Of a stretch of DNA of 44,596 bases, positions 32,178-40,819 are shown in pieces. The notes under the pieces are model-generated. The model was not told where the DNA came from and ran no database searches. It saw only the letters and a list, made by a program, of their open reading frames with translations. The stretch is from positions 1 through 44,596 of the forward strand of contig JAEWOD010000028.1 of NCBI GenBank assembly GCA_023461035.1, read 5' to 3'. The DNA is from Bacteroidota bacterium (GTDB taxonomy: Bacteria; Bacteroidota; Bacteroidia; Flavobacteriales; Weeksellaceae). Position numbers and translations under genes: made by a program. Every line of letters starts with the position of its first letter. Position 1 is the stretch's first letter.

Positions 32178-33002
32178 TTATGATTTCAACTGTTCTAAAA
32201 TTTTTATAATTTCTTTTGCTTCCTTCACGTCGTGAACCCGCAAAATATTGGCTCCTTTCTGCAAGGCAATGGTGTTCAAAACAGTCGTTCCGTTCAGGGC
32301 TTCATCGGCTGAGACATTTAAAAATCTTGTAATCATAGATTTTCGGGAAATACCGACCAGCAAAGGAAATTCTCCAAATCCGATTACTTCCAGATTTCGG
32401 AATAACTCATAATTATGCTCCACCGTTTTCCCAAATCCAAATCCCGGATCTAGAATGATGTCGTTTACACCCAATTCTTTTAATTCCTTGATTTTTTCCG
32501 ACAAAAACTGATTGATTTCCAACGTCACATTTTCATACACCGGATTTAGCTGCATATTTTTGGGTGTGCCCTGCATGTGCATCAATATATAAGGAACCTG
32601 TAATTCCGTAACGGTTTCAAACATTTCTCGATCCAGACTTCCCGCCGAAATATCGTTGACAATGGCTGCTCCGGCTCCGACCGATTCTTTGACTACTTTT
32701 GCCCGATAGGTGTCAATGGAAATCAGAACATCGGGAAATTCTTTTACGGCTGATTCAACCACAGGCAAAACCCTTTCCAATTCTTCGGTTTCGGAGACTT
32801 CGGCTGAACCCGGCCTGGTGGACATTCCGCCGATATCGATAAAATCGGCTTCTTCTTTCAATAATTTTTCAATTCTTTTTAATGCTGAATTCAGATTTTG
32901 ACTCCGGCTTCCTTCAAAAAACGAATCAGGTGTCGTGTTGAGAATTCCCATGATTTTGGGATGTTTCAAATCAATTAGTCGGCCTTTGCAGTTAATTTGC
33001 AT
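32178..33002 (-). CDS. folP: Dihydropteroate synthase
   Basis: 274 residues from the ATG at 33000-33002. It joins 6-hydroxymethyl-dihydropterin pyrophosphate to p-aminobenzoate in folate synthesis and is the target of sulfonamides. Signatures are MGILNTTPDSFFEGSR (pyrophosphate and pterin binding), IDIGGMSTRPGSAEVSETEE, IVNDISAG, ILDPGFGFGKTVEHN and ISRKSMITRFL. A 22-residue upstream extension is rejected because it would overlap the divergent DUF1599 gene and its promoter. Confidence 0.97.
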   Translation of the reverse strand: MQINCKGRLIDLKHPKIMGILNTTPDSFFEGSRSQNLNSALKRIEKLLKEEADFIDIGGMSTRPGSAEVSETEELERVLPVVESAVKEFPDVLISIDTYRAKVVKESVGAGAAIVNDISAGSLDREMFETVTELQVPYILMHMQGTPKNMQLNPVYENVTLEINQFLSEKIKELKELGVNDIILDPGFGFGKTVEHNYELFRNLEVIGFGEFPLLVGISRKSMITRFLNVSADEALNGTTVLNTIALQKGANILRVHDVKEAKEIIKILEQLKS

Positions 33003-33007
33003 TCTGA

Positions 33008-33039
33008 TTGGGTAATTTAAAAGGTAAATCCTATTTTTG
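33008..33039 (+). promoter_or_regulatory. Promoter of the DUF1599 gene
   Basis: TTG (33008-33010), 21-nt spacer, TATTTTTG (33032-33039), 16 bases before the ATG. Confidence 0.6.
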
Positions 33040-33055
33040 AATCCGAAACGAATGT

Positions 33056-33598
33056 ATGGAAAAAACATTAGAACAATATCAATCCGTCATAGAAGAATGT
33101 CGATCACTTTTTGAGAAAAAACTGAAAGATTATGGAGCTGCCTGGCGGATTTTACGTTTGCCTTCCGTTACCGATCAGATTTACATAAAAGCGGCGCGTA
33201 TCCGAACTTTGCAGGAAAGTGAAAACCGAAAAGTAGAGGAAGGAGAGGAAAGCGAATTCATCGGAATCATTAATTATTCCATTATTGCACTCATCCAACT
33301 AAAATTCGGTGTAGTGGAAACAGTTGATTTCAGCATTGAGAAATCCATGGAAGAATTTGATGAGCAAAGTAAAAATGCCTTTGATTTGATGCAAAATAAA
33401 AACCATGATTACGGCGAAATCTGGCGTGATATGAGAGTAAGTTCCATTACCGATTTGATTTTGCAAAAATTATTACGAATCAAACAAATTGAAGACAACA
33501 AGGGACAAACACTGGTTTCGGAAGGACTGGATGCCAATTATCTGGATATGATCAACTATGCGGTTTTTGCGTTGATATTATTAAATGAAAAGAATTAA
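33056..33598 (+). CDS. DUF1599 protein with internal duplication
   Basis: 180 residues, all-helical, made of two tandem copies of one domain: residues about 19-82 (KDYGAAWRILRLPSVTDQIY, IGIINYSIIALIQL) and 109-176 (HDYGEIWRDMRVSSITDLIL, LDMINYAVFALILL). Equivalent DYG, WR, S-x-TD and NY residues repeat at an offset of about 93. DUF1599 is known as nucleotide modification associated domain 1 and is compared with MazG-type helical proteins, so a nucleotide-related role is possible but unproven. It precedes the DoxX/BT_3928 gene by 43 nt and is probably cotranscribed with it. Confidence 0.88.
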   Translation: MEKTLEQYQSVIEECRSLFEKKLKDYGAAWRILRLPSVTDQIYIKAARIRTLQESENRKVEEGEESEFIGIINYSIIALIQLKFGVVETVDFSIEKSMEEFDEQSKNAFDLMQNKNHDYGEIWRDMRVSSITDLILQKLLRIKQIEDNKGQTLVSEGLDANYLDMINYAVFALILLNEKN

Positions 33599-33641
33599 TC
33601 TTTCAATTTGAATTCAAAATTTAGATTTTAAAATAACAAGA

Positions 33642-34769
33642 ATGAAATACATCGTACAAATCAGCAGATTCATCGTCGGAATTATCTTTATCATTTCCGG
33701 ATTTGTAAAAGCAGTTGACCCGATTGGGTTTGGTTACAAACTGGAAGAATATTTTGCACCCGATGTTTTCAATATTGGATTTCTGCATGATCTGGCTTTG
33801 CCACAAGCTACCTTTTTCAGCATTTTCGAAATCGTTTTAGGCGTGTTTTTGTTACTGGGAATTTTCCGGAAATTCACATCTTGGGCGCTTTTGGTTTTGA
33901 TTGTATTCTTCACATTCCTAACTTTCTATTCGGCATATTTCAATAAAGTTACAGACTGCGGATGTTTTGGAGATGCCATGAAGTTGACTCCTTGGCAATC
34001 GTTCTGGAAAGATATATTTCTGTTGATTTTGATCATCATCATTTTCATTGGACAGAAATACATCAAACCATTGATTGACAATTCAAAAGTCAATTATGGG
34101 ATTTCAGCCATTGTTTTATTGGTTTGCGGATGGATTGCTTTTACCGGAATCAAATATTTGCCTATCATCGATTTCCGTGCGTATGCCGTGGGTAAAAATA
34201 TCACGGAAGGGATGAAATCGGCCAAGGAATTGGGGCTGGAACCGCCTAAATATGAAGTTTTATATACTTTAAAAAACAAAAAATCGGGAGAAACAGTTCA
34301 AATCACCGATACGGAATATACCAATGATGAAAAATGGTATGCAGAAGGAACACCATGGGAATTTATGTCCGATTTGACTGAAAGCAAAAAAGTGTCAAGT
34401 GGATACGAACCCCCGATTCACGATTTCATTTTGGATTGTGATGGTGAGGACATGACGGAAATTTATTTGGAAGAACCAAAAGTCGTATTTTTTATCACTC
34501 CTTTTTCGGAAAAAGTTACGGCAGAAGAAATTTCGCAGTTGAATAATTTATTTGAAGAATTGACCAAACAAAACATCAAAGTTGCCGCATTGACCAACGG
34601 TGATTTGGAAAATGTGAAATTCCCGTATTGTTTTGTCGATCAAATAACATTGAAAACCATCATCCGAAATAATCCCGGAATTATGGTCTTACACAAAGGA
34701 ACCGTCGTAGCGAAGTTCCACGATAATCTGCTTCCGAGCGCAGATGAAATCATGAAATCTTTTAAATAA
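33642..34769 (+). CDS. BT_3928-like DoxX family membrane protein with C-terminal thioredoxin-like domain
   Basis: 375 residues. Four membrane helices in the first 150 residues form a DoxX-type unit (IVGIIFIISGFVKAVDPIGF, ATFFSIFEIVLGVFLLLGIF, then TDCGCFGDAMKLTPWQSFWK with the conserved CGCFG). The remaining 200 residues form a soluble domain ending in a thioredoxin-like fold (KVVFFITPFSEKVTAEEISQ, GIMVLHKGTVVAKFHDN) without an obvious CxxC. The CGCFG loop and the domain context resemble MauE/DoxX proteins involved in thiol redox or methylamine oxidase maturation. In Bacteroidota the gene usually precedes tpiA-type genes; here a permease gene lies between. Confidence 0.82.
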   Translation: MKYIVQISRFIVGIIFIISGFVKAVDPIGFGYKLEEYFAPDVFNIGFLHDLALPQATFFSIFEIVLGVFLLLGIFRKFTSWALLVLIVFFTFLTFYSAYFNKVTDCGCFGDAMKLTPWQSFWKDIFLLILIIIIFIGQKYIKPLIDNSKVNYGISAIVLLVCGWIAFTGIKYLPIIDFRAYAVGKNITEGMKSAKELGLEPPKYEVLYTLKNKKSGETVQITDTEYTNDEKWYAEGTPWEFMSDLTESKKVSSGYEPPIHDFILDCDGEDMTEIYLEEPKVVFFITPFSEKVTAEEISQLNNLFEELTKQNIKVAALTNGDLENVKFPYCFVDQITLKTIIRNNPGIMVLHKGTVVAKFHDNLLPSADEIMKSFK

Positions 34770-34797
34770 ACTTCGTAAATCGTACTTCGTAAATAAA
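34770..34797. repeat. Heptameric repeat array before the permease gene
   Basis: Four 7-nt units acttcgt, aaatcgt, acttcgt, aaataaa end three bases before the ATG. It is the fifth spacer in the window with this period. Confidence 0.75.
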
Positions 34798-34799
34798 AA

Positions 34800-35876
34800 A
34801 TGTTTCGTTACATCCTCAATAAAATCCTTTATGGTTTCCTGACTTTGTTGGGTGTGATAACGATTGTATTTCTGCTGTTTACGGTTTTGCCCGGCGACCC
34901 TGCTCGAATGATGCTCGACCAGAAGGAAGATCCTGAACAGTTGGCTTTGATTCGCAAAAATTTGGGATTGGATCAACCCATTTGGAAACAATATTTATAT
35001 TATCTGAACGATCTTTCTCCCATTTCACTTCATGAGAAATCGGGAAATTCCTATACATCTTTGGAATCAGGGAAATATAAAGGAATTCAATTAGTTTCTA
35101 TCGGAAATACATCGGTCCTATTGAAAAGTCCATATTTGCGAGTTTCTTTTCAGAAACAAGGAAAGCTGGTTTCGGACATCATAGGCGAAACTTTACCCAA
35201 CACATTGATATTGGCGGTTTCAGCCATTATTTTTGCAACGATTATAGGCATTCTTTTGGGGATTTGGTCAGCGTTGGTAAAGGATAGTTGGTGGGATAGG
35301 GCACTTTTGGTCATCACAAGCATCGGGATGAGTACGCCTTCGTTTTTTTCGGCAATTATCATCGGTTATATTTTTGCTTTTTTGCTTCACAACCTAACCG
35401 GACTTTCCATGACGGGAAGTTTGTATGAAATAGATGATATGGGCGAAGGAAAACATTTGATGCTGAAAAATTTAATTCTTCCGGCATTTACGTTGGGAAT
35501 TCGACCACTGGCCGTTATCACACAATTAACCCGAAATTCACTTTTGGAAACTTTGAATCAAGATTACATCAGAACGGCTTATGCAAAAGGACTAAAATCA
35601 AGAGAAGTTATTCAAAAACACGCTTTAAAAAATTCATTGAATCCGGTCATTACGGCAACTTCGGGATGGTTTGCTTCTATGTTGGCGGGAGCGGTTTTTG
35701 TAGAATTTATATTTGGCTGGAACGGATTGGGGAAAGAAATTGTAAACGCCCTGAACACATTGGACTTACCGATTGTGATGGGTGCAGTTTTAATCATTGC
35801 CACCACTTTTATTTGCATCAATATTTTGGTAGATATTTTCTATGGAATTTTGGATCCGAAAGTGAGAATTCAATGA
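34800..35876 (+). CDS. OppB/DppB-type ABC transporter permease
   Basis: 358 residues. It shows the typical N-terminal helix (ILYGFLTLLGVITIVFLLFT and LPGDPARMML), a large extracytoplasmic insertion (about residues 60-120), and five more helices with the ABC permease EAA-like loop (RTAYAKGLKSREVIQKHALK) that docks on the ATPase. Such subunits pair with an OppC-like permease, two ATPases and a binding protein for peptide import; none is nearby, so the partners must be encoded elsewhere. It follows the DoxX gene by 30 nt. Confidence 0.9.
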   Translation: MFRYILNKILYGFLTLLGVITIVFLLFTVLPGDPARMMLDQKEDPEQLALIRKNLGLDQPIWKQYLYYLNDLSPISLHEKSGNSYTSLESGKYKGIQLVSIGNTSVLLKSPYLRVSFQKQGKLVSDIIGETLPNTLILAVSAIIFATIIGILLGIWSALVKDSWWDRALLVITSIGMSTPSFFSAIIIGYIFAFLLHNLTGLSMTGSLYEIDDMGEGKHLMLKNLILPAFTLGIRPLAVITQLTRNSLLETLNQDYIRTAYAKGLKSREVIQKHALKNSLNPVITATSGWFASMLAGAVFVEFIFGWNGLGKEIVNALNTLDLPIVMGAVLIIATTFICINILVDIFYGILDPKVRIQ

Positions 35877-35986
35877 TATTTGTTGGGTCTGTTTAAAAAC
35901 CTAAATTAAGATTTTTTTCACATTTGAATTTTTCTTAAATTTATGGAAGCAGAATTGAATCTTTATTAACATAAAAACTTACGACT

Positions 35987-36745
35987 ATGAGACGAAAAAT
36001 AGTAGCCGGAAACTGGAAAATGAACCTGACATTTCAACAGGCAAAAGAATTGGCTTTACGATTGAATACCTGGGTAAAAACCAATAAACCCACTGCAGAG
36101 GTTATCATCGCTCCTACTCATTTATATTTGGAACAACTCAATAAAGATTTAGCAAACAGCAATATAATAGTAGCATCTCAAAATGTATCAGCTATGGAAA
36201 ATGGTGCTTATACAGGAGACGTTTCGGCTGAACAATTATTGTCCATCGGCACAAAAATGAGCATCGTTGGACATTCTGAAAGAAGAGCTTATCACCACGA
36301 ACAGGACAAATACATCGGTAAAAAAATTACTCATTTATATGAATTGGGCATGAGTCCGATTTTATGTGTGGGAGAAAAACTGGAAGACCGTGATGCCGGA
36401 AAACATTTTGATGTCGTAAAAGAACAAGTAACTGTAGCACTGGAGCGTCAAAAAGTAGATGATTTAAAAAATCTGATAGTAGCATACGAACCGGTTTGGG
36501 CAATCGGAACCGGCAAAACAGCCTCACCCGATCAGGCACAGGAAATGCATGCATTCATCCGTAAAACTATTGGGGCAGAGCACGGACTTACAGTTGCAAA
36601 CGGAACAAGCATCCTTTACGGAGGTAGTGTCAATGCCGGAAATGCACGCGATTTGTTTGAGCAATATGATATAGACGGTGCATTGGTTGGCGGCGCTTCT
36701 TTAAATCTGGATGATTTTACTACCATTATTTCAGCGAGAAAATAA
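35987..36745 (+). CDS. tpiA: Triose-phosphate isomerase
   Basis: 252-residue TIM barrel interconverting dihydroxyacetone phosphate and glyceraldehyde 3-phosphate in glycolysis. Catalytic residues are K11 (GNWKMN), H96 (VGHSERR) and E168 (AYEPVWAIGTGK), with loop 6 intact and the phosphate-binding YGGSVNAGN and GALVGGASL segments. It is followed 25 nt later by prmA and then clpS, probably one transcript. Confidence 0.98.
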   Translation: MRRKIVAGNWKMNLTFQQAKELALRLNTWVKTNKPTAEVIIAPTHLYLEQLNKDLANSNIIVASQNVSAMENGAYTGDVSAEQLLSIGTKMSIVGHSERRAYHHEQDKYIGKKITHLYELGMSPILCVGEKLEDRDAGKHFDVVKEQVTVALERQKVDDLKNLIVAYEPVWAIGTGKTASPDQAQEMHAFIRKTIGAEHGLTVANGTSILYGGSVNAGNARDLFEQYDIDGALVGGASLNLDDFTTIISARK

Positions 36746-36770
36746 TTCGTCATTTTAATAAAAAATTACA

Positions 36771-37604
36771 ATGAATTACATCGAATACCGGTTTTCCATC
36801 TCACCTGTCGAGCCATGGAGAGAAATACTTATGGCATTATTGGCCGAATGTGAATTTGACAGCTTTGTGGAAACGGAAACAGGATTGGAAGCCTATGTAA
36901 AGGCAGATATGGAAGATGAAACTTCTATTTTGGAACAAATCAATTCCATTACCGAAGCCGAAATCGAATTTGTAAGAACCGAAATCAAACAGGAAAACTG
37001 GAACCAACAATGGGAATCCAATTTCCACCCGATCATAGTGAACGACCAATGTTACATCCGCGCAGAATTTCATGAACCCAAACCCGATATCCCATACGAA
37101 ATCATCATCCAGCCTAAAATGTCATTTGGGACGGGGCATCATGAGACTACTCATTTGATGGTCGAATACATCCTGGAAACAGATTTCACAGGAAAAGACA
37201 CGCTGGACATGGGTTGTGGTACTTCGATTCTCGCCATTCTCGCTAAAATGAAAGGCGCAGCTTATACGGAAGGAATCGATATAGACGAATGGTCTATCGA
37301 GAATTCGGCTGAAAATGCAGAAAGGAATCATGTAGAATTAACCGTTCGGTTGGGCGATGCCGAAATCCTCGGCGACCGGAATTTCGACATCATTCTGGCC
37401 AATATCCAACGGAACATACTGATGGAAGACATCCCGAAATACATAAAAGTTCTTAACTTTGCAGGAGAATTGATTCTTAGCGGTTTGATGGAATTTGATT
37501 TCGAAGACATCAAACAGAAATGCGAAGAAAACGGTCTGAGTTTTGTTTCAAGAAAACAACGAAACGAATGGATCGCTTTAAAATTTGTAAAAAAACTAAA
37601 TTGA
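36771..37604 (+). CDS. prmA: Ribosomal protein L11 methyltransferase
   Basis: 277 residues. The N-terminal substrate-recognition domain (about 1-90) recognises L11; the class I SAM-dependent methyltransferase domain has motif I LDMGCGTSILAILAKM, an acidic EGIDIDEW motif and the catalytic-region DIILANIQRNILMEDI (NPPY-like position). FGTGHHETTHLM is the PrmA signature. It trimethylates L11 at several residues. It lies nine bases before clpS. Confidence 0.96.
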   Translation: MNYIEYRFSISPVEPWREILMALLAECEFDSFVETETGLEAYVKADMEDETSILEQINSITEAEIEFVRTEIKQENWNQQWESNFHPIIVNDQCYIRAEFHEPKPDIPYEIIIQPKMSFGTGHHETTHLMVEYILETDFTGKDTLDMGCGTSILAILAKMKGAAYTEGIDIDEWSIENSAENAERNHVELTVRLGDAEILGDRNFDIILANIQRNILMEDIPKYIKVLNFAGELILSGLMEFDFEDIKQKCEENGLSFVSRKQRNEWIALKFVKKLN

Positions 37605-37613
37605 AACCTAATT

Positions 37614-37910
37614 ATGTTTGACGTGAAATTTCAGACAAATCCGTTTTGGAAAGAAGACTTTGATCTTGATATACTGATTGAAGAAGAGGAAAAAAACGTA
37701 TTGGTTCTGCACAACGATGATCACAATACGTTCGATTTTGTAATTGAGTCTTTGGTTAAAGTTTGCCTCCACACATTGGAACAAGCCGAACAATGCACTT
37801 GGCTGGTTCATTACAAAGGGAAGTGCGAAGTAAAAACCGGAAGTTTTGATTTTCTGAAACCGATGTGCACCGCTTTATTGGACAGAGGTTTGAGTGCGGA
37901 GATTGTTTAG
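37614..37910 (+). CDS. clpS: ATP-dependent Clp protease adaptor ClpS
   Basis: 98 residues. The core NDDHNTFDFVIESLVKVCLH is the N-degron pocket motif, followed by AEQCTWLVHYKGKCEVKTG and the C-terminal LLDRGLSAEIV strand. ClpS delivers N-end-rule substrates to ClpAP/ClpCP. It is the last gene of the tpiA-prmA-clpS run, which ends at the bidirectional terminator at 37932. Confidence 0.95.
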   Translation: MFDVKFQTNPFWKEDFDLDILIEEEEKNVLVLHNDDHNTFDFVIESLVKVCLHTLEQAEQCTWLVHYKGKCEVKTGSFDFLKPMCTALLDRGLSAEIV

Positions 37911-37931
37911 AATCAGAAAATTATCATCCAT

Positions 37932-37965
37932 AAAAAAACCACTCTTCCGAGTGGTTTTTATTTTT
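37932..37965. terminator. Bidirectional terminator between clpS and rplI
   Basis: AAAAACCACTC (37934-37944) pairs with GAGTGGTTTTT (37949-37959) around TTCC, with T tracts on both strands, between two convergent transcripts. Confidence 0.92.
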
Positions 37966-37980
37966 ATATGAAAACTTAGA

Positions 37981-38643
37981 TTAAGCTTCTTCAGAAGGTG
38001 TTTCTGTTGTTTCAGCTGCCGGAGTTTCGGCTTGAGCTTCTGCAACTTCTTCTGTTTTTGGTTTCTTTTCAAACAAAGGATTGTCATAGTTAAAACCTGA
38101 ATCGTCCGTTTTATTGGCGTTTGCTGCTCTTTCAGCATCCATTTTCGCTACTTCTGCTTTTGCTTTTGCAGCTGCTTCCGCTCTTTGGATAGATTCCTGA
38201 TCCGCAACAACTTCAAATTCAAAATCAACTTCTACATCTCTGTGGAAACGGATTTTTGCTGTATTTTTCCCAAGACGTTTGATAGTATTTCCCGGGATTT
38301 TGATGTTTTTCTTTTCGATTTCAACACCTGCAGCATTCAAAGCGTCAGCCAAATCACCATTGTTAACAGAACCAAATAATTTGTCTCCTGAACCAACTTT
38401 TGCGTCGATTTTGATTTCCAAACCATTCAATTTAGAAGATTTTTCTTGTGCTGAAGCAATAAGAGCTGCTTCTTCCGCTTTGCGGGTTTCAAGTGTTTTA
38501 GCCAATTCTTCTCTTTGTTTAGCAGTTGCTATAACCGCTTTTCCCTGAGGAATCAAAAAGTTACGGGCATAACCCGGTTTTACGGAAACGATCTCGAATT
38601 CAAAACCTAAATTTTCTACATCTTGCTTTAAAATAATGTCCAT
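37981..38643 (-). CDS. rplI: 50S ribosomal protein L9 with extended acidic tail
   Basis: 220 residues against a usual length near 150. The N-terminal rRNA-binding domain (DIILKQDVENLGFEFEIVSV, PGYARNFLIPQGKAVIAT), the long connecting helix and the C-terminal domain (GSVNNGDLADALNAAGVEIE) are complete by about residue 150. A tail of about 65 residues rich in Ala, Lys, Glu and Thr follows, ending in the acidic TEEVAEAQAETPAAETTETP. It is the last gene of rpsF-rpsR-rplI. The tail parallels that on L17. Confidence 0.97.
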   Translation of the reverse strand: MDIILKQDVENLGFEFEIVSVKPGYARNFLIPQGKAVIATAKQREELAKTLETRKAEEAALIASAQEKSSKLNGLEIKIDAKVGSGDKLFGSVNNGDLADALNAAGVEIEKKNIKIPGNTIKRLGKNTAKIRFHRDVEVDFEFEVVADQESIQRAEAAAKAKAEVAKMDAERAANANKTDDSGFNYDNPLFEKKPKTEEVAEAQAETPAAETTETPSEEA

Positions 38644-38667
38644 TTTCTCTTTCTTTTTAGGTTTTAC

Positions 38668-38970
38668 TTATTTTAATTGGTCTCCGATAAACGGCATCAA
38701 AGCCATGTGTCTGGCACGTTTGATGGCTTGTGAAACTTTTCTCTGGTATTTCAAAGAAGTACCGGTATAACGACGAGGTAAGATTTTACCTTGCTCGTTT
38801 ACGAACTGTAACAAGAAATCCGGATCTTTATAATCCACATATTTAATTCCGTATTTTTTGAAACGACAGAATTTCTTGTTGGTTTGTGTCTGAATATCTA
38901 ATTGAGATAAATAACGGATTTCGCTTTCACCTCCTTCTGCTGCTTTTTTTGCTAATTCGTCAATTGCCAT
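38668..38970 (-). CDS. rpsR: 30S ribosomal protein S18
   Basis: 100 residues, about 25 longer at the N-terminus than E. coli S18. The core KKFCRFKKYGIKYVDYKDPD and LPRRYTGTSLKYQRKVSQAI, then KRARHMALMPF, is diagnostic. S18 is on the 30S platform beside S6 and S11. It lies between rpsF (11-nt gap) and rplI (24 nt); the priB/ssb gene found between rpsF and rpsR in some bacteria is absent. Confidence 0.98.
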   Translation of the reverse strand: MAIDELAKKAAEGGESEIRYLSQLDIQTQTNKKFCRFKKYGIKYVDYKDPDFLLQFVNEQGKILPRRYTGTSLKYQRKVSQAIKRARHMALMPFIGDQLK

Positions 38971-38981
38971 TTTTCTTGATT

Positions 38982-39332
38982 TTAAGCGTTAGATTTTTCT
39001 GATTTCAATTTGGTTCTGCGCTTTTCTGCCCAGTCGATACCGTGCTTATCCAATTTCACAGTCAAATAACGAATGATACGCTCGTCGCGTTTGTACATCA
39101 ATTCCAATCCTGCAACAACTTCGTTGTTTTCAGTTTTGAATTCAAGCAAATGGTAAAAACCATTGCGTTTGTTCTGAATAGGGTATGCCAATTTTTTCAG
39201 GCCCCAATTTTCTTTTGCTACGATTGTCGCATTGCTCTCAGCAAGGAAATCTTCTACTTTTTTTACTGCTTCCTCCACCTGCGCGTCAGATAGAACGGGA
39301 GTTAAAATGAAAACAGTTTCGTAATGAGTCAT
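38982..39332 (-). CDS. rpsF: 30S ribosomal protein S6
   Basis: 116 residues: MTHYETVFILTPVLSDAQVE, WGLKKLAYPIQNKRNGFYHL and the C-terminal RDERIIRYLTVKLDKHG are S6 hallmarks. It binds S18 on the 30S platform and is the first gene of its operon. It is driven by the promoter at 39357-39387, with a leader of about 18 nt. Confidence 0.98.
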   Translation of the reverse strand: MTHYETVFILTPVLSDAQVEEAVKKVEDFLAESNATIVAKENWGLKKLAYPIQNKRNGFYHLLEFKTENNEVVAGLELMYKRDERIIRYLTVKLDKHGIDWAEKRRTKLKSEKSNA

Positions 39333-39356
39333 TTAAATAATTTTTAATTTGGGTTG

Positions 39357-39387
39357 CAAAGGTAAAGTTTCTTTTGCAATCAGCCAA
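39357..39387 (-). promoter_or_regulatory. Promoter of rpsF-rpsR-rplI
   Basis: TTG (39385-39387), 20-nt spacer, TACCTTTG (39357-39364) on the minus strand, about 25 bases before the rpsF ATG. Confidence 0.75.
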
Positions 39388-39399
39388 ACCAATATTTAT

Positions 39400-39888
39400 T
39401 TATTTTAACGATGCCTGCTTCAAAAGCAACTGATCATGAATGCTGCGTGTAGTCGGTTTATTTCCGCCGGTATGAAAGATAAACATCCCGGTTTCCACAT
39501 TGAGATAAAGTTTCTCCTGGCCATCATTGATGCTGAACCATTTCAGCAGGCCGTTGACAAGATTCTCCCCTTCCCAAAAGATTTTGGAGTTTCTCAAATC
39601 GAAATTATGTTCAAATCCAGTAGTGCTTTTGAAAACCGCTTTGTCATTCAGCACATAAATGATTCCGCTTCCCTGAAATGCTTTTAGTTTCAGAATTTTA
39701 TCCTGCTGATTTCCTCGGTTAAAACGTACAAACGCATAGAAGTCAACTTCTGCCGGCAAAGCTTCCAAAATTTTCTTTTGTTTCTTTTTACGGCTATTGG
39801 CCGCAATAAATGCAATCAAAAAAATCCCTCCGATTAATAGGACGAAAAACAAAAACAATAAAAGCAGTACAATAATTTCAGACGACAT
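39400..39888 (-). CDS. Single-pass membrane protein of unknown function
   Basis: 162 residues. The N-terminal helix (MSSEIIVLLLLFLFFVLLIG, to about residue 30) is followed by the basic NSRKKKQKK stop-transfer and a cytoplasmic domain of about 120 residues with a beta-rich PH-like appearance (DKAVFKSTTGFEHNFDLRNS, IFWEGENLVNGLLKWFSIND). No family is recognised. It is upstream of rpsF on the same strand but ahead of the rpsF promoter, so it is probably separate. Confidence 0.68.
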   Translation of the reverse strand: MSSEIIVLLLLFLFFVLLIGGIFLIAFIAANSRKKKQKKILEALPAEVDFYAFVRFNRGNQQDKILKLKAFQGSGIIYVLNDKAVFKSTTGFEHNFDLRNSKIFWEGENLVNGLLKWFSINDGQEKLYLNVETGMFIFHTGGNKPTTRSIHDQLLLKQASLK

Positions 39889-39977
39889 AATAACTTGATT
39901 AGATTTCTAAACCAAACATACAAAATAAGACCAATAAAATAATTATATTTGGTTATAGTTAGTAAATCCTTAACACC

Positions 39978-40766
39978 ATGAGAAGCAGAAATTCCGGATT
40001 TTGGTTACGCATATTAATTGCAGCCGGAATCGTTATATTTTCCCTGATTAAATTTTATTCGTCCTCAGAAGTAAACGAAATCACCGGTGAAAAACAATAC
40101 ATCAGCTTAAATAAAGAAGAAGAAATCGCACTCGGCCTTAATTCCGCACCCCAAATGGCAGCAGAATTCGGTGGCCTCAGCACCAATGCCCAGGCAAGAT
40201 ATTTAGTGGATTCCATAGGACAAAGCATCATACGAAACAGCTCTGCTGCACAATCCAAATATCCTTTTAATTTTCATCTGCTTGCAGACAACCAAACGGT
40301 CAATGCGTTTGCTTTGCCGGGCGGACAGATTTTCATCACGGAAGGCCTTCTCGGACGTTTGGAAAACATTGACCAGCTGGCAGGCGTTTTAGGACACGAA
40401 GCAGGTCATGTAATTGCAAGACACAGTGCCCAGCAAATGGCCAAACAAGAGCTTTCACAGGGAATTGCCGGAGCGGCGGGCGTAGCAGGTGGTGATGCTA
40501 ATTCGGCTTACTATGCACAAGTAGTTGCCAATATGGTCAATATGAAATACGGACGGGAAGATGAACTGGAAAGTGATGAACTCGGGGTTCGCTTTATGAT
40601 GGAAGCCGGATATAATCCCGAAGCGCTAATCGGCGTGATGGATATACTGGAAGCCGCTTCCGGAGGAAGCAACGTACCGGAATTTCAAAGTACGCATCCA
40701 TCGCCCGAAAACCGACGGGAGAAAATTCGCGCAGCCATCGATAAATACAAATCACAGTTGAAATAA
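39978..40766 (+). CDS. M48 family zinc metalloprotease
   Basis: 262 residues. An N-terminal membrane anchor or uncleaved signal (FWLRILIAAGIVIFSLIKFY) leads into an M48 peptidase domain with HEAGH at 140-144 (zinc ligands H140 and H144, catalytic E141) and the third ligand in the E-L-E-S-D motif near 196-200. The STHPSPENRREKI segment matches M48C-type proteases. It probably works in the periplasm on envelope protein quality control, like BepA/LoiP. No partner genes are adjacent. Confidence 0.9.
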   Translation: MRSRNSGFWLRILIAAGIVIFSLIKFYSSSEVNEITGEKQYISLNKEEEIALGLNSAPQMAAEFGGLSTNAQARYLVDSIGQSIIRNSSAAQSKYPFNFHLLADNQTVNAFALPGGQIFITEGLLGRLENIDQLAGVLGHEAGHVIARHSAQQMAKQELSQGIAGAAGVAGGDANSAYYAQVVANMVNMKYGREDELESDELGVRFMMEAGYNPEALIGVMDILEAASGGSNVPEFQSTHPSPENRREKIRAAIDKYKSQLK

Positions 40767-40819
40767 TCGGAAAAATGATGAGCAGTGGAAGAACCGAGAG
40801 GTTGATAAATGGGTAGAAA

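Noticed and set aside
33003..33068. Longer folP start
   Set aside because: It would overlap the divergent DUF1599 gene and its promoter, and the added residues are not part of dihydropteroate synthases.
35885..35905. ggtctgtttaaaa similar to gagcctgtttaaaa at 44471, possible IS ends
   Set aside because: The match is short, there is no inverted partner, transposase or target duplication, and the interval between them holds ordinary genes.
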